From Casimicrobium huifangae (GTDB taxonomy: Bacteria; Pseudomonadota; Gammaproteobacteria; Burkholderiales; Casimicrobiaceae), in NCBI RefSeq assembly GCF_009746125.1, contig NZ_CP041352.1, positions 1,081,847 to 1,145,846 of the forward strand: a stretch of DNA of 64,000 nucleotides. Reading direction: 5' to 3'. Positions within the stretch are counted from its first letter, which is position 1, and each line of letters begins with the position of its first letter. This document shows positions 53,510 to 63,360 of this stretch, piece by piece. Position numbers and translations under genes: made by a program. The notes under the pieces are model-generated. The model saw nothing but the letters and a program-made list of their open reading frames with translations, searched no databases and was not told where the DNA came from.

Positions 53510-54286
53510 TTACTTCTTCGGCTCGTCTTTTTTGGCTTCAGCCTTCGGAGCGTCGGCTTTCGGTGCATCTTTCTTGGCATCCTTGGCCGGGGCTTCTTTT
53601 GCCTTGGCAGCATCAGCCTTTTTCTTGGCTTCAGCTTCCTTCTTTGCCTTGGCAGCTTCTTCTTTCTTCTTCTTGGCTTCTTCAGCTTTGGCCTTCTTGT
53701 CGGCTTCTTTCTTGGCCTTTTCTTCGGCCTTGGCTTTCTTGTCGGCTTCTTTCTTCGCTTTGTCAGCTGCGGCTTTTTCTTCCTTGCTCATCGGCTTGGC
53801 GGCGTCTTTCTTCGGCTCTTCCTTCTTGGCGTCTGCCTTGGGAGCTTCCTTGGCGGCGGCCGGAGCGGCTGCTGCAGGAGCGGCGGCCTTGGCGTCAGCT
53901 TTCGGAGCATCTTTCTTGCCGGCATCGGCTTTCGGGGCTTCCTTGGCGCCAGCGGCAGCTTTCGGATCTTCTTTCTTGCCTGCGTCAGCTTTCGGAGCTT
54001 CTTTCTTGGCGCCGGTGTCCCAATCGATCTTGGTCGGGCCGGACGTGGCGATCTTGTCCTTCATGTCGAGGAAATTCTTGTCGCCGATGCCGTCCACCTT
54101 TTTCAGGTCGTCAGCCGACTTGAACGGGCCGTTCTTGGTGCGATAGTCAACGATCGCCTGAGCGCGAACCGGGCCGACGCCGGGGATCTTGTCCAGCTCG
54201 TCCTTGGTGGCCGTGTTGATGTTAACTGCGGCGAACGCAGCGCCTGCGAGCAGAAAGCCTGCGAGCAGAGCAAAGATCTTCTTCAT
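53510..54286 (-). CDS. ComEA-like helix-hairpin-helix protein with histone-H1-like tail
   Basis: A 258-residue exported protein. Signal peptide 1-19. Residues 20-82 are the ComEA-type DNA-binding core: VNINTATKDELDKIPGVGPV, then RAQAIVDYRTKNGPFKSADDLKKVDGIGDK. Bacterial ComEA binds incoming DNA in the periplasm during natural transformation. Unusually, about 170 further residues follow, almost only Lys, Ala, Glu, Asp and Pro, with repeats such as KEAPKADAGKK and KKEADKKAKAEE, resembling histone H1 or AlgP tails. The terminator directly downstream indicates that the gene ends here. A DNA-binding or compaction role for the tail is inference. Confidence 0.85.
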   Translation of the reverse strand: MKKIFALLAGFLLAGAAFAAVNINTATKDELDKIPGVGPVRAQAIVDYRTKNGPFKSADDLKKVDGIGDKNFLDMKDKIATSGPTKIDWDTGAKKEAPKADAGKKEDPKAAAGAKEAPKADAGKKDAPKADAKAAAPAAAAPAAAKEAPKADAKKEEPKKDAAKPMSKEEKAAADKAKKEADKKAKAEEKAKKEADKKAKAEEAKKKKEEAAKAKKEAEAKKKADAAKAKEAPAKDAKKDAPKADAPKAEAKKDEPKK

Positions 54287-54462
54287 GATACGAATGGTCC
54301 TCTCGTGTGAGCCCGGTGCTAGCGATCCGGGTTGACGGTTAATCAGCTGGGAAAGCGAAATCGCAGCAAAACACCGCCAGCTACAGTGCGCCGCTTAAAC
54401 GCATGGATTGTAGCGGGCGTTGACAATCCTGAATTGCCGCTCTGACGCGGGCTTGCGCCGCG

Positions 54463-55563
54463 TCAAACAATCCGTCGCGGCACCCGGGCGGCGATCGCAG
54501 TCAGCAGTTCGTAGCCGATGGTCCCGGCGGCGTTGGCAACTTCGTCCACCGCCAGGCGGTCGCCCCAAAGTTGCACCTGGCTGCCGACGCGGGCCAGCGG
54601 CACGTCGGTGACGTCCACCGTGATCTTGTCCATCGACACCCGACCGGCGATGGGCGCGCGCTGGCCGTCCACCAACACCGGTGTGCCACTGGGCGCTTGG
54701 CGCGGGTAGCCGTCGGCGTAGCCACACGCGATGACCGCGATCCGTTCGTTGCGCTTCGCGGTGTAGGCGGCACCGTAGCCGACTCGCTCGCCAGGCTGGA
54801 GCGACTGGATGGCAATCACCTCGGTGGTCACCGTCATCGCTGCCTTGAGTTGCAGCGACATCGCGCTACGACTGGCGTGGCTGAACGGCGTGGCGCCGTA
54901 GAGCATGATGCCGGGCCGGACCCAATCCTGCTGCGCGGTGCCGGCGCTGCCGCCCGCGCCGACGCGACCGAAGTCGAAGCAGGCGGCGGAGTTGGCCAGC
55001 GAGCGGGCGTACCGCAGATCCGCGGTCGCCGCGTTGAAGCGGGCCAAGGCGTCCAGATGACCGTCTGGCTCGTCCGCGCAGGCGAAGTGGGTCATCAGCG
55101 TGATCTCGCCGGTGCCTTCGTATTGTTCGGCGCGGGCGGCAACGTCGCGCGCCCGCTCAATGCGAAAGCCCAGCCGGTTCATGCCGGTATTGAATTTCAG
55201 GAAGACGTCAAGCTTGCGCGCGAGCGGTGTCGCTTCGAATTCGCTCAGTTGCTCGTCGCTATGAATAACGACACTCAGTCGATGCTCGCCGGCAGCATGC
55301 CAGTCGAGGGAGGAAAAGCAGCCTTCGAGCAAAAGGATCGGCTTCTTCCAGCCGCTTTCGCGTAGCCGGATGGCGTTTTCGATTTCAATCAGCGCCAGAC
55401 CGTCGGCGTCGGCAAAGGCGCTTGCGGCAGTGAGCACGCCGTGTCCATAAGCGTCCGCCTTCACCACCGCCCAGGTACGGGCGCCTGTTGTCAGCGATCG
55501 CGCGACATCGAGGTTGTGACTGAGGGCGGCGCGGTCGATGGTGGCGACGATCGGGCGTGGCAT
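54463..55563 (-). CDS. alr: Alanine racemase
   Basis: A 366-residue PLP enzyme supplying D-alanine for peptidoglycan. PLP lysine K35 is in WAVVKADAYGHG; the second catalytic residue is the Tyr near 263 in ERVGYGAAYTAKRNE. Other conserved regions are FNTGMNRLGF, VRPGIMLYG, GYADGYPR and GRVSMDKITVDVTD. It lies divergent from lplT, as in other betaproteobacteria. Confidence 0.95.
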   Translation of the reverse strand: MPRPIVATIDRAALSHNLDVARSLTTGARTWAVVKADAYGHGVLTAASAFADADGLALIEIENAIRLRESGWKKPILLLEGCFSSLDWHAAGEHRLSVVIHSDEQLSEFEATPLARKLDVFLKFNTGMNRLGFRIERARDVAARAEQYEGTGEITLMTHFACADEPDGHLDALARFNAATADLRYARSLANSAACFDFGRVGAGGSAGTAQQDWVRPGIMLYGATPFSHASRSAMSLQLKAAMTVTTEVIAIQSLQPGERVGYGAAYTAKRNERIAVIACGYADGYPRQAPSGTPVLVDGQRAPIAGRVSMDKITVDVTDVPLARVGSQVQLWGDRLAVDEVANAAGTIGYELLTAIAARVPRRIV

Positions 55564-55765
55564 GCGGGATTCGGTCCTGGTTCGCTGGCGCGCAGTGAGT
55601 GGTCGCTCGCTGTGCCGGCTTCATCAAACAAACAGGTGTCCTATGCTACTCTCCGCGCCGGAGTTTGCGGCGATCCAGATCAAGTGTTGAAACTTGACGC
55701 GCCGGGCGGCGGGAGGTGCCGTTCCGGTTGACGCGGCGGACGGAATTGAAGGAGTCCGGTAGCGC

Positions 55766-57040
55766 ATGCAGCGCGGTTTTTACACGATCATGGCGGCGCA
55801 GTTTTTCAGCTCGCTGGCCGATAACGCGCTATTTGTTGCCGCTGTCGAACTGCTCCGTTATGACGGTGCACCGGAGTGGCAGCGCGCGGCGCTGGTGCCG
55901 CTGTTCGCGCTGTTCTACGTGGTGCTGGCACCGTTTGTTGGCGCCTTTGCCGACCGCTTTCCGAAGGGCAAAGTGATGCTGGTGTCGAACGCCATCAAGG
56001 TGGTTGGCTGCCTGCTGATGCTGTTTGGCACCCATCCGCTGATGTCGTACGCCATCGTTGGTCTTGGTGCTGCGGCGTACTCGCCAGCGAAATACGGCAT
56101 CCTGACCGAATTGCTGCCGCCATCACAACTGGTCAAGGCCAACGGCTGGATTGAGGGCCTGACCATCGCGTCGATCATTCTGGGCGTGGTGCTTGGCGGC
56201 GCGCTGGTGGGCAATCGGGTCGGCGACTGGCTGCTCGATATCGACGTGCCGTTCATCGAATTCGACATCGCGACGGCACCGGAGGCGGCGCTGGCCTGCC
56301 TGATCTTTGTCTACGTGATTGCGGCGGTGTTCAACATGCGCATTCCGCACACCGGCGTGGCCATGCAGCCGATGCCCGACCTGCGTCATTTGCTGCCCGA
56401 GTTCTGGACCTGCAACGCCCGCCTGTGGCGCGACAAGCTGGGCCAAATCTCGCTGGCAACGACCACGCTGTTCTGGGGCGCCGGCGCCAACCTCAAGTAC
56501 ATCGTGCTGGCCTGGGCGGCAGCCGCGATGGCCTACAGCACCAGCCAGGCGTCGGCGCTGCAGGGCGTCGTGGCCATTGGCACTGCAGTCGGCGCGGTGT
56601 ACGCGTCAGTGAAGATGACACTCGACCGCGCCACCAACGTCATTCCGCTGGGCATTGGCATGGGCCTCGTGGTGATCCTGATGGTGTTCATCAATCACCT
56701 CTGGGTAGCGGTGCCGTTCCTGATCCTGCTTGGCGCGCTGGGTGGCTATCTGGTGGTGCCGATGAACGCGCTGTTACAGCATCGTGGCCACATGCTGATG
56801 GGGGCTGGGCGCTCAATCGCGGTGCAGAACTTCAATGAGCAGACGGCGATTCTGGCGTTTGGCGGGTTTTACGCCGGGATGACCGCGCTGGGCCTGTCGG
56901 CCTACACGGCGATCACGCTATTCGGCCTGCTGGTCGCCGGCATGATGTACCTGGTTCGTCGCCGCCATCAGTTCAACCTGACCCATCACCACGCTGAGGT
57001 TGATCGCCTGCTGGCAATCGCCCGCAGCGACAAACACTGA
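55766..57040 (+). CDS. lplT: Lysophospholipid transporter LplT
   Basis: A 424-residue major-facilitator protein with about twelve membrane helices that flips lysophospholipids inward for reacylation. FYTIMAAQFFSSLADNALFV is the family N-terminus; GAAAYSPAKYGILTELLPP and LVKANGWIEGLTIASIILG are diagnostic, and LGGYLVVPMNALLQHRGH lies in the C-terminal half. No acyl-ACP synthetase (Aas) gene is adjacent in the window. Confidence 0.92.
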   Translation: MQRGFYTIMAAQFFSSLADNALFVAAVELLRYDGAPEWQRAALVPLFALFYVVLAPFVGAFADRFPKGKVMLVSNAIKVVGCLLMLFGTHPLMSYAIVGLGAAAYSPAKYGILTELLPPSQLVKANGWIEGLTIASIILGVVLGGALVGNRVGDWLLDIDVPFIEFDIATAPEAALACLIFVYVIAAVFNMRIPHTGVAMQPMPDLRHLLPEFWTCNARLWRDKLGQISLATTTLFWGAGANLKYIVLAWAAAAMAYSTSQASALQGVVAIGTAVGAVYASVKMTLDRATNVIPLGIGMGLVVILMVFINHLWVAVPFLILLGALGGYLVVPMNALLQHRGHMLMGAGRSIAVQNFNEQTAILAFGGFYAGMTALGLSAYTAITLFGLLVAGMMYLVRRRHQFNLTHHHAEVDRLLAIARSDKH

Positions 57041-57253
57041 CCGGTGACGCGCCTCGCCGCGGCGTTGCCGGCAGTTCATTTTTTTGATCAGCTTTTGCTT
57101 GAAATGGCGTCCGATCTGGGCTTTCAGGCGAAAACGAGCAACTATCGACTTTGCGTTCTTTATTGCTGCCAGCCCTGATCGGTTGAGGCTTAACGAAAAA
57201 AGCCAATGCAGCGGGACGGCGTCAACTCGGCCGGCGCCACTGCTCTGCAGCCG

Positions 57254-57952
57254 TCAACTTCCCGCTGTCACACCGGTCGGCAGCGCACAGCTCGCGCCGG
57301 TCCCGGCCAGGCCGCAGTACCCGCCCGGGTTTTTCGCCAGATATTGCTGGTGGTATTCCTCGGCGTAGTAGAAGGGTGGCGTCTCGTCACCGGGCTTGCC
57401 GCCGCGGATTTCGGTGGTGATTGCGCCGTATCCGCGCTTTGCCAGCGCCACCTGGAACTGCTCGCGCGTGGCGTCGGCCTGGGCGCGTTGTTCGCCGCTG
57501 TAACAGTAAATCGCCGAGCGGTACTGGCTGCCGATGTCGTTGCCCTGCCGCATGCCCTGAGTCGGGTCGTGCGCCTCCCAGAAAGTCTTCAGCAATTCGC
57601 CGTAGCTGACCTGTGCGGGGTCATAGACCACCAGCACCATCTCGGTGTGCCCGGTTTGCCCGCTGCAAACCTCTTGATAGGTCGGGTTCGGCGTGTAGCC
57701 GCCGGCATAACCCACCGCCGTGGAATACACACCCGGCAGCCCCCAAAACGCCCGCTCGGCGCCCCAGAAGCAACCCATCGCAAACTGCGCGAGTTGCATG
57801 CCGTCCGGAAACGGCGGCACGATGCGATGACCGTTCTCGTAGTGAGTTGCCGGCACCGGCATCGTTGTGTTGCGGCCGGGCAGCGCGGAGGCCGCGTTCA
57901 CCATGGCAGTGGATTTTCCGAACAGTCCCATCAACAAACTCCCGAGGTTCAT
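57254..57952 (-). CDS. msrA: Peptide methionine sulfoxide reductase MsrA
   Basis: A 232-residue repair enzyme reducing methionine-S-sulfoxide. Catalytic C61 is in [70 protein letters not shown] split over the active site, and [20 protein letters not shown] near the end match the family, with resolving Cys candidates at the C-terminus. It has no N-terminal export signal and is likely cytoplasmic. Confidence 0.94.
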   Translation of the reverse strand: MNLGSLLMGLFGKSTAMVNAASALPGRNTTMPVPATHYENGHRIVPPFPDGMQLAQFAMGCFWGAERAFWGLPGVYSTAVGYAGGYTPNPTYQEVCSGQTGHTEMVLVVYDPAQVSYGELLKTFWEAHDPTQGMRQGNDIGSQYRSAIYCYSGEQRAQADATREQFQVALAKRGYGAITTEIRGGKPGDETPPFYYAEEYHQQYLAKNPGGYCGLAGTGASCALPTGVTAGS

Positions 57953-58078
57953 GATCTATTTGTCGCCGTTGTGTTCCCTTAGTCTGGGGGCGCGCAGCGA
58001 GCTTACAATCGGTGCGGCCGGCCGGGCACGCCCGCCCGCACCACCGCCATTTCTCGCAACGAAAGGAACCCACGCCGC

Positions 58079-58537
58079 ATGGACAAACGCGCCGCCACAA
58101 TTGCGGGGTTGCTCGCCGCGATCATCAGTCTGGCTGTCGGCATGGGCGTGCTGCAGTTTCTGCATGACAACGCGATGGGGCTGCCGCGCCTGCTGGCCAC
58201 CGTGGCCCTTGGGCGAGACGCGCTGGACCGCGAGCTGGTCAACAATTCGGAGGCATTGGCCGTTGGTGTGGCTGTACATCTGCTGCTCGGGCTCGTGTTT
58301 GCCTTCATCATTTCATTCACGCTGCATCGCTGGGGTTTCTGGGTGGGGGTGATTGGCGGTGCGCTGTTCGGCCTGGCGCTCTACGCCATCAACACTTACA
58401 CGATGAGCCGTTTTTTCGCCGAGTTCTACTACTACCGGAGCTGGTTCATGGTGGGCATGCATGTGCTGTTTGGTGCCTTGTGCGGTGGCATTTACGAATC
58501 GCTGGAACGTGATCGCCGCTCGATCTACCGCGACTAG
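58079..58537 (+). CDS. Unrecognised inner-membrane protein
   Basis: A 152-residue protein with four predicted membrane helices: about 8-28 (IAGLLAAIISLAVGMGVLQF), 60-80 (ALAVGVAVHLLLGLVFAFIIS), 85-105 (FWVGVIGGALFGLALYAIN) and 120-140 (FMVGMHVLFGALCGGIYESLE). The aromatic stretch RFFAEFYYYRSWF precedes the last helix. I cannot name a family. It is followed 27 nt later by the M48 protease gene and is divergent from msrA. Confidence 0.65.
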   Translation: MDKRAATIAGLLAAIISLAVGMGVLQFLHDNAMGLPRLLATVALGRDALDRELVNNSEALAVGVAVHLLLGLVFAFIISFTLHRWGFWVGVIGGALFGLALYAINTYTMSRFFAEFYYYRSWFMVGMHVLFGALCGGIYESLERDRRSIYRD

Positions 58538-58564
58538 CAGCAGGCAAAACCGGGAGGATCGTCC

Positions 58565-59356
58565 GTGAACAAGGTTCAGCTCGTCATTGCCGCCATCGTC
58601 GCGGCCTTCTCGCTGCTGTCGTACTTCGGCTCGTCGTCGATCAATCCGATCACCGGCGAGAAGCAGCACATCGGTGGCATGAGCCAGAAGGATGAGGTCG
58701 CCATGGGCCTGCAGTCGGCCCCGCAGATGGCGGCGCAGATGGGCGGCATTACGCAGGATGCGCGGGCGCGGGCGCTGGTGTCGCAGGTCGGTGCGAAGGT
58801 GGTCGCGCAGTCGGTTGCTGCCAAATCGGGCTATCCGTTCAAGTTTCACACGCTGGCTGATCCGCGCACCGTCAACGCCTTCGCGCTGCCCGGCGGCCAG
58901 GTGTTCATCACCATGGCGCTGCTGTCGCGGCTGGAGACTGAGGGTCAGCTTGCCGGCGTTCTCGGCCATGAAGTCGGGCACGTACTGGCGCGGCATAGCG
59001 CCGAGCACATCGCCAAGGATCAGTTGGCGCAAGGGCTCACTGGCGCGTTTGCGATGGGATCGGGCTCGATGAGCGCGACGCAGATTGCGCAAACGGTCAG
59101 CCAGATGACCATGCTCAGTTACGGCCGCAGCGACGAGATCGAAGCCGATGCCCTTGGCCTGCGCCTGATGAGCGAGGCCGGCTATGACCCGCGTGCCATG
59201 ATCCGCGTGATGCAGATTCTCGAAAAGGCCTCCGGCGGCTCACGCACGCCGGAATTCCAGAGCTCGCATCCAAGCCCGCCGCATCGTATCGAGGAAATCA
59301 ACGCCAGGCTCGCCAAGGCGTTCCCCAATGGCATTCCGCCGGGGCTCAAGCCCTGA
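58565..59356 (+). CDS. M48-family membrane-associated metalloprotease
   Basis: A 263-residue zinc protease with an N-terminal signal or anchor helix (5-22). The HEVGH zinc motif is at 135-139, and the third ligand is in YGRSDEIEADALGLRLM. Conserved SSHPSPPHRIEEINA at the C-terminus is typical of the LoiP/BepA-like group, which monitors outer-membrane proteins. There is no lipobox. It starts at a GTG with GGGAGG upstream, and its stop overlaps the murB start by one base. Confidence 0.87.
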   Translation: MNKVQLVIAAIVAAFSLLSYFGSSSINPITGEKQHIGGMSQKDEVAMGLQSAPQMAAQMGGITQDARARALVSQVGAKVVAQSVAAKSGYPFKFHTLADPRTVNAFALPGGQVFITMALLSRLETEGQLAGVLGHEVGHVLARHSAEHIAKDQLAQGLTGAFAMGSGSMSATQIAQTVSQMTMLSYGRSDEIEADALGLRLMSEAGYDPRAMIRVMQILEKASGGSRTPEFQSSHPSPPHRIEEINARLAKAFPNGIPPGLKP

Positions 59357-60414
59357 TGCATTTTCTCCGGGACTTTCCGCTCAACTCGTTCAACACGTTC
59401 GGCGTCGCCGCGCTGGCGCGGCAGTTCGCCGTTGTTTCGAGCGAACAGGACCTGATGCGCTGGTGCAGCGCTGCGGGGCAGGCAACACCACCCTTCCTGC
59501 TCGGCGGCGGCAGTAACCTGCTGCTTACCCATGACATCGAAGCACCCGTGCTGCAGCTTGCCCTGCTTGGCAAGCGCGTCATCTTCGACGAAGGCAACAC
59601 GGTGCTGGTGGAGGCGATGGCAGGTGAGCGCTGGCACGCATTCGTGCAGTGGACCCTGGCGCAGGGGCTGTCCGGCCTCGAAAACCTGTCGCTGATCCCC
59701 GGTTTCGTCGGCGCCGCGCCGGTGCAGAACATCGGCGCTTATGGCGTCGAAATGGCGGCCACCTGCGACAGCGTGATGGCGATCGACACAGCGACCGGAG
59801 AGCCCAGAGAGTTTCGCCGCGCCGACTGCCAGTTCAGCTATCGTGACAGTGTGTTCAAACGTCCGCCGGCAGGCCAGCATGCGGCGGACGAAGATCATCG
59901 CGACCGCTTTGCCATCACCCGCGTGCGCTTTCGCCTGTCGCGGCGTTTTGTCGCCCACGTCGATTACGGCGAAGTCAAAGCCGAGCTGCAGGCAATCGGA
60001 GTGACGGCACCGACGGCGATGGATGTGGCGCGCGCTGTCGTTGCCATACGATCACGCAAACTGCCGGACCCGGCGGTGCAGGGCAATGCCGGCAGCTTCT
60101 TCAAGAATCCAGTCGTGCCAGCCGCACAAGCGGCGGCCCTGGGCGAACGCTACCCGGCGTTGCCACAATATCCGGCCGATGCGACCGGAGAGCAGGTCAA
60201 GCTGGCGGCAGGCTGGCTGATCGAGCAGGCCGGCTGGAAGGGGCGCGGCATCACGACCGATTCGCCCGCTGCCGTGTCGGAACGCCATGCGCTGGTATTG
60301 GTCAACCGCGGCGGCGCAACCGGTGCGCAATTGTGGGGGCTGGCGCAAGCCATCCAGTTCGACGTCGCCGACAAGTTTGGCGTGCTGCTGCAGCCGGAGC
60401 CCCGCATCGTTTGA
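59356..60414 (+). CDS. murB: UDP-N-acetylenolpyruvoylglucosamine reductase
   Basis: A 352-residue FAD enzyme making UDP-MurNAc from the enolpyruvyl precursor with NADPH. LNSFNTFGVAA at the start, FLLGGGSNLLLTHD (FAD loop), GLENLSLIPGFVGAAPVQNIGAYG and QGNAGSFFKNP are the type I MurB landmarks; the catalytic Ser and Glu are in GNAGSFFKNP and LLQPEPRIV. The ATG overlaps the last base of the preceding stop codon. Confidence 0.95.
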   Translation: MHFLRDFPLNSFNTFGVAALARQFAVVSSEQDLMRWCSAAGQATPPFLLGGGSNLLLTHDIEAPVLQLALLGKRVIFDEGNTVLVEAMAGERWHAFVQWTLAQGLSGLENLSLIPGFVGAAPVQNIGAYGVEMAATCDSVMAIDTATGEPREFRRADCQFSYRDSVFKRPPAGQHAADEDHRDRFAITRVRFRLSRRFVAHVDYGEVKAELQAIGVTAPTAMDVARAVVAIRSRKLPDPAVQGNAGSFFKNPVVPAAQAAALGERYPALPQYPADATGEQVKLAAGWLIEQAGWKGRGITTDSPAAVSERHALVLVNRGGATGAQLWGLAQAIQFDVADKFGVLLQPEPRIV

Positions 60415-60546
60415 CCTTGCCACGGGCGCAACGTCGCGACTTCGTCCGGCGCCGGTCTGAAGCAGTCGCATTTCATCGCATACCCGCTTGCCGCCTTGCC
60501 TCCGGCTCTGAATAATTGATCCCTTGCCGTTACGGAGAATCCGTTC

Positions 60547-62595
60547 ATGACACTGTTCCTTCGCCGCAGCACGCTCGCTGCCGCTGCGGCCGCACTCTCG
60601 CTGTCCGTGCTCGCGCAAGCACCCGCAACGCCTGCCAATATTGCGAGCAACGCCACGGCGGATCCAGCCGTGGTCGCGCCCAACGCCAATCTGCACCTTG
60701 AGGGTATCCCGCCGATTCCGAAGTCAATCGCCGATAGCGTCGCGCAATACACCGAGTTTCGCGGCCACCGTTACGTTGGCTGGCACCCGAAGAAAGCCGA
60801 GATGATGGTGTTCCATCGGGCCGCCGGCAGCAGCACCAATCAACTGTACTGGCTGAAGTCGCCAATGGGTGAGCTGGAAGCAATCACCAGACATCCCGAT
60901 CCGGTCAGCGGCGCCACCATCGAGCCCGGCGAGGGCAAGTACATCGTCTTCGAAGCGAGCAAGGGTGGCTCCGAAGCGTTCCAGCTCTTCCGTCAGGATG
61001 CAGCAGGGCAATCGTCGGTACAACTGACCGACAGCAACTTCCGCCACGCGCGCGGCCCGTGGCGCCGGGTCAATGGCAAATCGACCGGCGAGCTGCTGCT
61101 TGCCTCGGTGCCACTTGACCGCAATCTCAACGCCGAGCAGCGCAAGAACATCAGCACGGTCTACCGCCTGCTCGACCCCTTGCATCCGGAGAAAGCGCGG
61201 GTGATCGCCGAGTTGCCCGGCACTGGCTGGTTCGGTGGCAGTTTCAACCGAGCGGGCAATCAGCTCGCGCTGACGCGCTACGTCTCGGCCAACGAAAGCG
61301 AGCTGTGGCTGCTGGATGTGCAGAACTGGCAGCGTACCCGCCTGCTGCCGGCCGATGACAAGACGCGCGCCAGCCATCTGGGGGGGCGTTTCAGTCGCGA
61401 TGGCAAGGGCATCTTCTTCGTCAGCGACCGTGATGGCGAATTCCGTGAACTGATGCTTTACGACTTGCAGAGCAAGGCTGTGCGTTCGCTGACCAAAGGC
61501 GTGCCGTACGATGTTGATGGCGCGTCGGAAGATGACGATGAGGACGAAGATTCACCCGTCATCTACACCCGGCTCAATGTACGCGGCAAGCACGAACTGC
61601 GTGCCTTCGACGGCAAAACTTTGAAGCCGATTGAAGTCAAGGGCATCCCCGACGGCACCGTCAGCTCGGTCAGCACCCGCCGCAAATCGCATGAGATCGT
61701 GCTCAACATGGTGAGCGCGCGCTCGCCAGGCGACGTCTACGTGTTGCACCCCGCCACCGGCAAGCTGACGCAGTGGACGAAAGCGGTCAGTGCGATGGAC
61801 ACCAGCGCTTTCAAGTCGCAGGAAGTCATCACCTGGAAGAGCTTTGACGGACTCGAAATCTCCGGCCTGATCAACCGCGCGCCAGCTCGCTTCAGCGGCA
61901 AGCGCCCAGTGGTGATCAACATCCACGGCGGCCCGGAGGCACAGGCGCGCATCGGATTCTCCGGTCGCTGGAACTACTTCGTCGACCAGCTCGGCATCAC
62001 CGTGATCCAGCCCAATGTCCGCGGTTCGTCGGGTTTCGGCAAAACCTTCCTCGATCTCGACAACGGTTACAAGCGTGAGGACTCGGTCAAGGACATCGGC
62101 GCGCTGCTCGACTGGATCGCCACCCAGCCGGATCTCGACGCCAGCCGCGTGCTGGTGACCGGGGGCAGCTATGGTGGCTACATGACGCTTGCGGTCTCCA
62201 CCAACTACCCGGACCGCATCGCTGGCGCGATCGACTCGGTGGGTATCTCGCACTTCGTTACCTTTCTCGAAACCACCGAGAGCTATCGCCGTGATCTCCG
62301 TCGCGTCGAGTACGGCGACGAGCGCGATCCGAAGATGCGCGAGTTTCTGCACAGCATTTCGCCGCTGACCAACGCGCACAAGATCAAGAAACCGCTGCTG
62401 GTAGTGCAGGGCAAGAATGATCCGCGCGTGCCGTACACCGAGGCCGAGCAGATCGTCGCCAAGGCACGCGGTAACGGATCGATGGTCTGGTACCTGCGCG
62501 CCGAAAACGAAGGCCACGGCTTCGCCCGCAAGGAGAACGCTGATTTCTACTTTTATGCGATGGTGCGCTTCATGCAGGAGACGATCCTGAAGTGA
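60547..62595 (+). CDS. Prolyl oligopeptidase-family (S9) peptidase, secreted
   Basis: A 682-residue peptidase with a signal peptide (1-22, VLAQA). The N-terminal half is the beta-propeller, and the C-terminal alpha/beta-hydrolase domain carries GGSYGGYM with catalytic S541, an Asp near 625 (VQGKNDPRVPYTEA) and H657 in ENEGHGFARKEN. It removes or cleaves short peptides, most likely in the periplasm. An acidic loop DDDEDED is at about 323-330. Upstream gap 60415-60546 holds GGAG before the ATG. Confidence 0.9.
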   Translation: MTLFLRRSTLAAAAAALSLSVLAQAPATPANIASNATADPAVVAPNANLHLEGIPPIPKSIADSVAQYTEFRGHRYVGWHPKKAEMMVFHRAAGSSTNQLYWLKSPMGELEAITRHPDPVSGATIEPGEGKYIVFEASKGGSEAFQLFRQDAAGQSSVQLTDSNFRHARGPWRRVNGKSTGELLLASVPLDRNLNAEQRKNISTVYRLLDPLHPEKARVIAELPGTGWFGGSFNRAGNQLALTRYVSANESELWLLDVQNWQRTRLLPADDKTRASHLGGRFSRDGKGIFFVSDRDGEFRELMLYDLQSKAVRSLTKGVPYDVDGASEDDDEDEDSPVIYTRLNVRGKHELRAFDGKTLKPIEVKGIPDGTVSSVSTRRKSHEIVLNMVSARSPGDVYVLHPATGKLTQWTKAVSAMDTSAFKSQEVITWKSFDGLEISGLINRAPARFSGKRPVVINIHGGPEAQARIGFSGRWNYFVDQLGITVIQPNVRGSSGFGKTFLDLDNGYKREDSVKDIGALLDWIATQPDLDASRVLVTGGSYGGYMTLAVSTNYPDRIAGAIDSVGISHFVTFLETTESYRRDLRRVEYGDERDPKMREFLHSISPLTNAHKIKKPLLVVQGKNDPRVPYTEAEQIVAKARGNGSMVWYLRAENEGHGFARKENADFYFYAMVRFMQETILK

Positions 62596-62623
62596 CGCGC
62601 AGTGGGCGGTGCGCCGCCCGCGT

Positions 62624-63343
62624 CTACCAGATGCCCAGTGCCGCCAGCTGCGCTGCAGCCTGCGGCGCCCAGCCGCGGTTGGCAATCGGGCTTGCCGGGC
62701 TGGGGTGCAGGATGGTGCCGATCCTGACTTCGGGCGATGACTGGCCGATGGCCAGTCGCGCCTGATTCTCGGCAAACTTGCCGATGCCAATCAACCACTG
62801 CGGCGCCAGCGCATCGACACAGGCACGCAGGTGCGCGTCACAGGCAGCGTAGAGCGGCGCCGTTTCGCCTTTCGGCAGTTTGTCCGGTGTCACGTTGCGC
62901 GCCTTGTCGAAGAACGCCAGCGGGCAGTAGTTCAGCACGAAGTGATCGGCAAAAAAATCGTCGGCGCGCGGGTAGCGTTCAGCAAACAAGGCCCACAAAC
63001 GCTGGCCCGACACCTCGGAGCGTTGACAGGCAAAACCTTCCACCGGGCGCGACGGATTGGGCGTCTTTGGTTGGCCGACCGGTGTGTCGATCCGCATCCA
63101 GTTACGCACCGCGTTGACCTCACCGAACGGCACACCGACTTGCACCATGCCGAAGGGGCCGGGGTTCATGCCGAGAAAGACTACCCGCTTGTGGCCTTCG
63201 CCAAACCGGCGGAGATACTGTTCATGTGGCGCCCACGCGTAGTCGAGTGGATTCAGCACATGGGTAACTGGCGGCGAAAAACGTAGCCCATCAACGGCAG
63301 CGCAGAGTTCGCGGCCGGCCGTGATCAACGCTTGACTGCTCAC
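62624..63343 (-). CDS. SMUG1-type uracil-DNA glycosylase
   Basis: About 239 residues similar to single-strand-selective monofunctional uracil-DNA glycosylase (UDG family 3), which removes uracil and oxidised pyrimidines from DNA. Diagnostic motifs are VLNPLDYAWAPHEQYL, then VFLGMNPGPFGMVQVGVPFGE (active-site GMNPGPFGM) and the HPSPASP motif near the C-terminus. The start is uncertain: the GTG at 63343 fits the first conserved residues, while a GTG at 63379 would overlap the upstream gene. The frame continuing far upstream lies inside the thioesterase gene and is not used. Confidence 0.85.
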   Translation of the reverse strand: MSSQALITAGRELCAAVDGLRFSPPVTHVLNPLDYAWAPHEQYLRRFGEGHKRVVFLGMNPGPFGMVQVGVPFGEVNAVRNWMRIDTPVGQPKTPNPSRPVEGFACQRSEVSGQRLWALFAERYPRADDFFADHFVLNYCPLAFFDKARNVTPDKLPKGETAPLYAACDAHLRACVDALAPQWLIGIGKFAENQARLAIGQSSPEVRIGTILHPSPASPIANRGWAPQAAAQLAALGIW

Positions 63344-63360
63344 GGTTTGCCGGTCGGCGG

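Noticed and set aside
61552-62790. 412-residue open frame antisense to the S9 peptidase gene
   Set aside because: Arg/His/Ala-rich shadow; overlaps two real genes.
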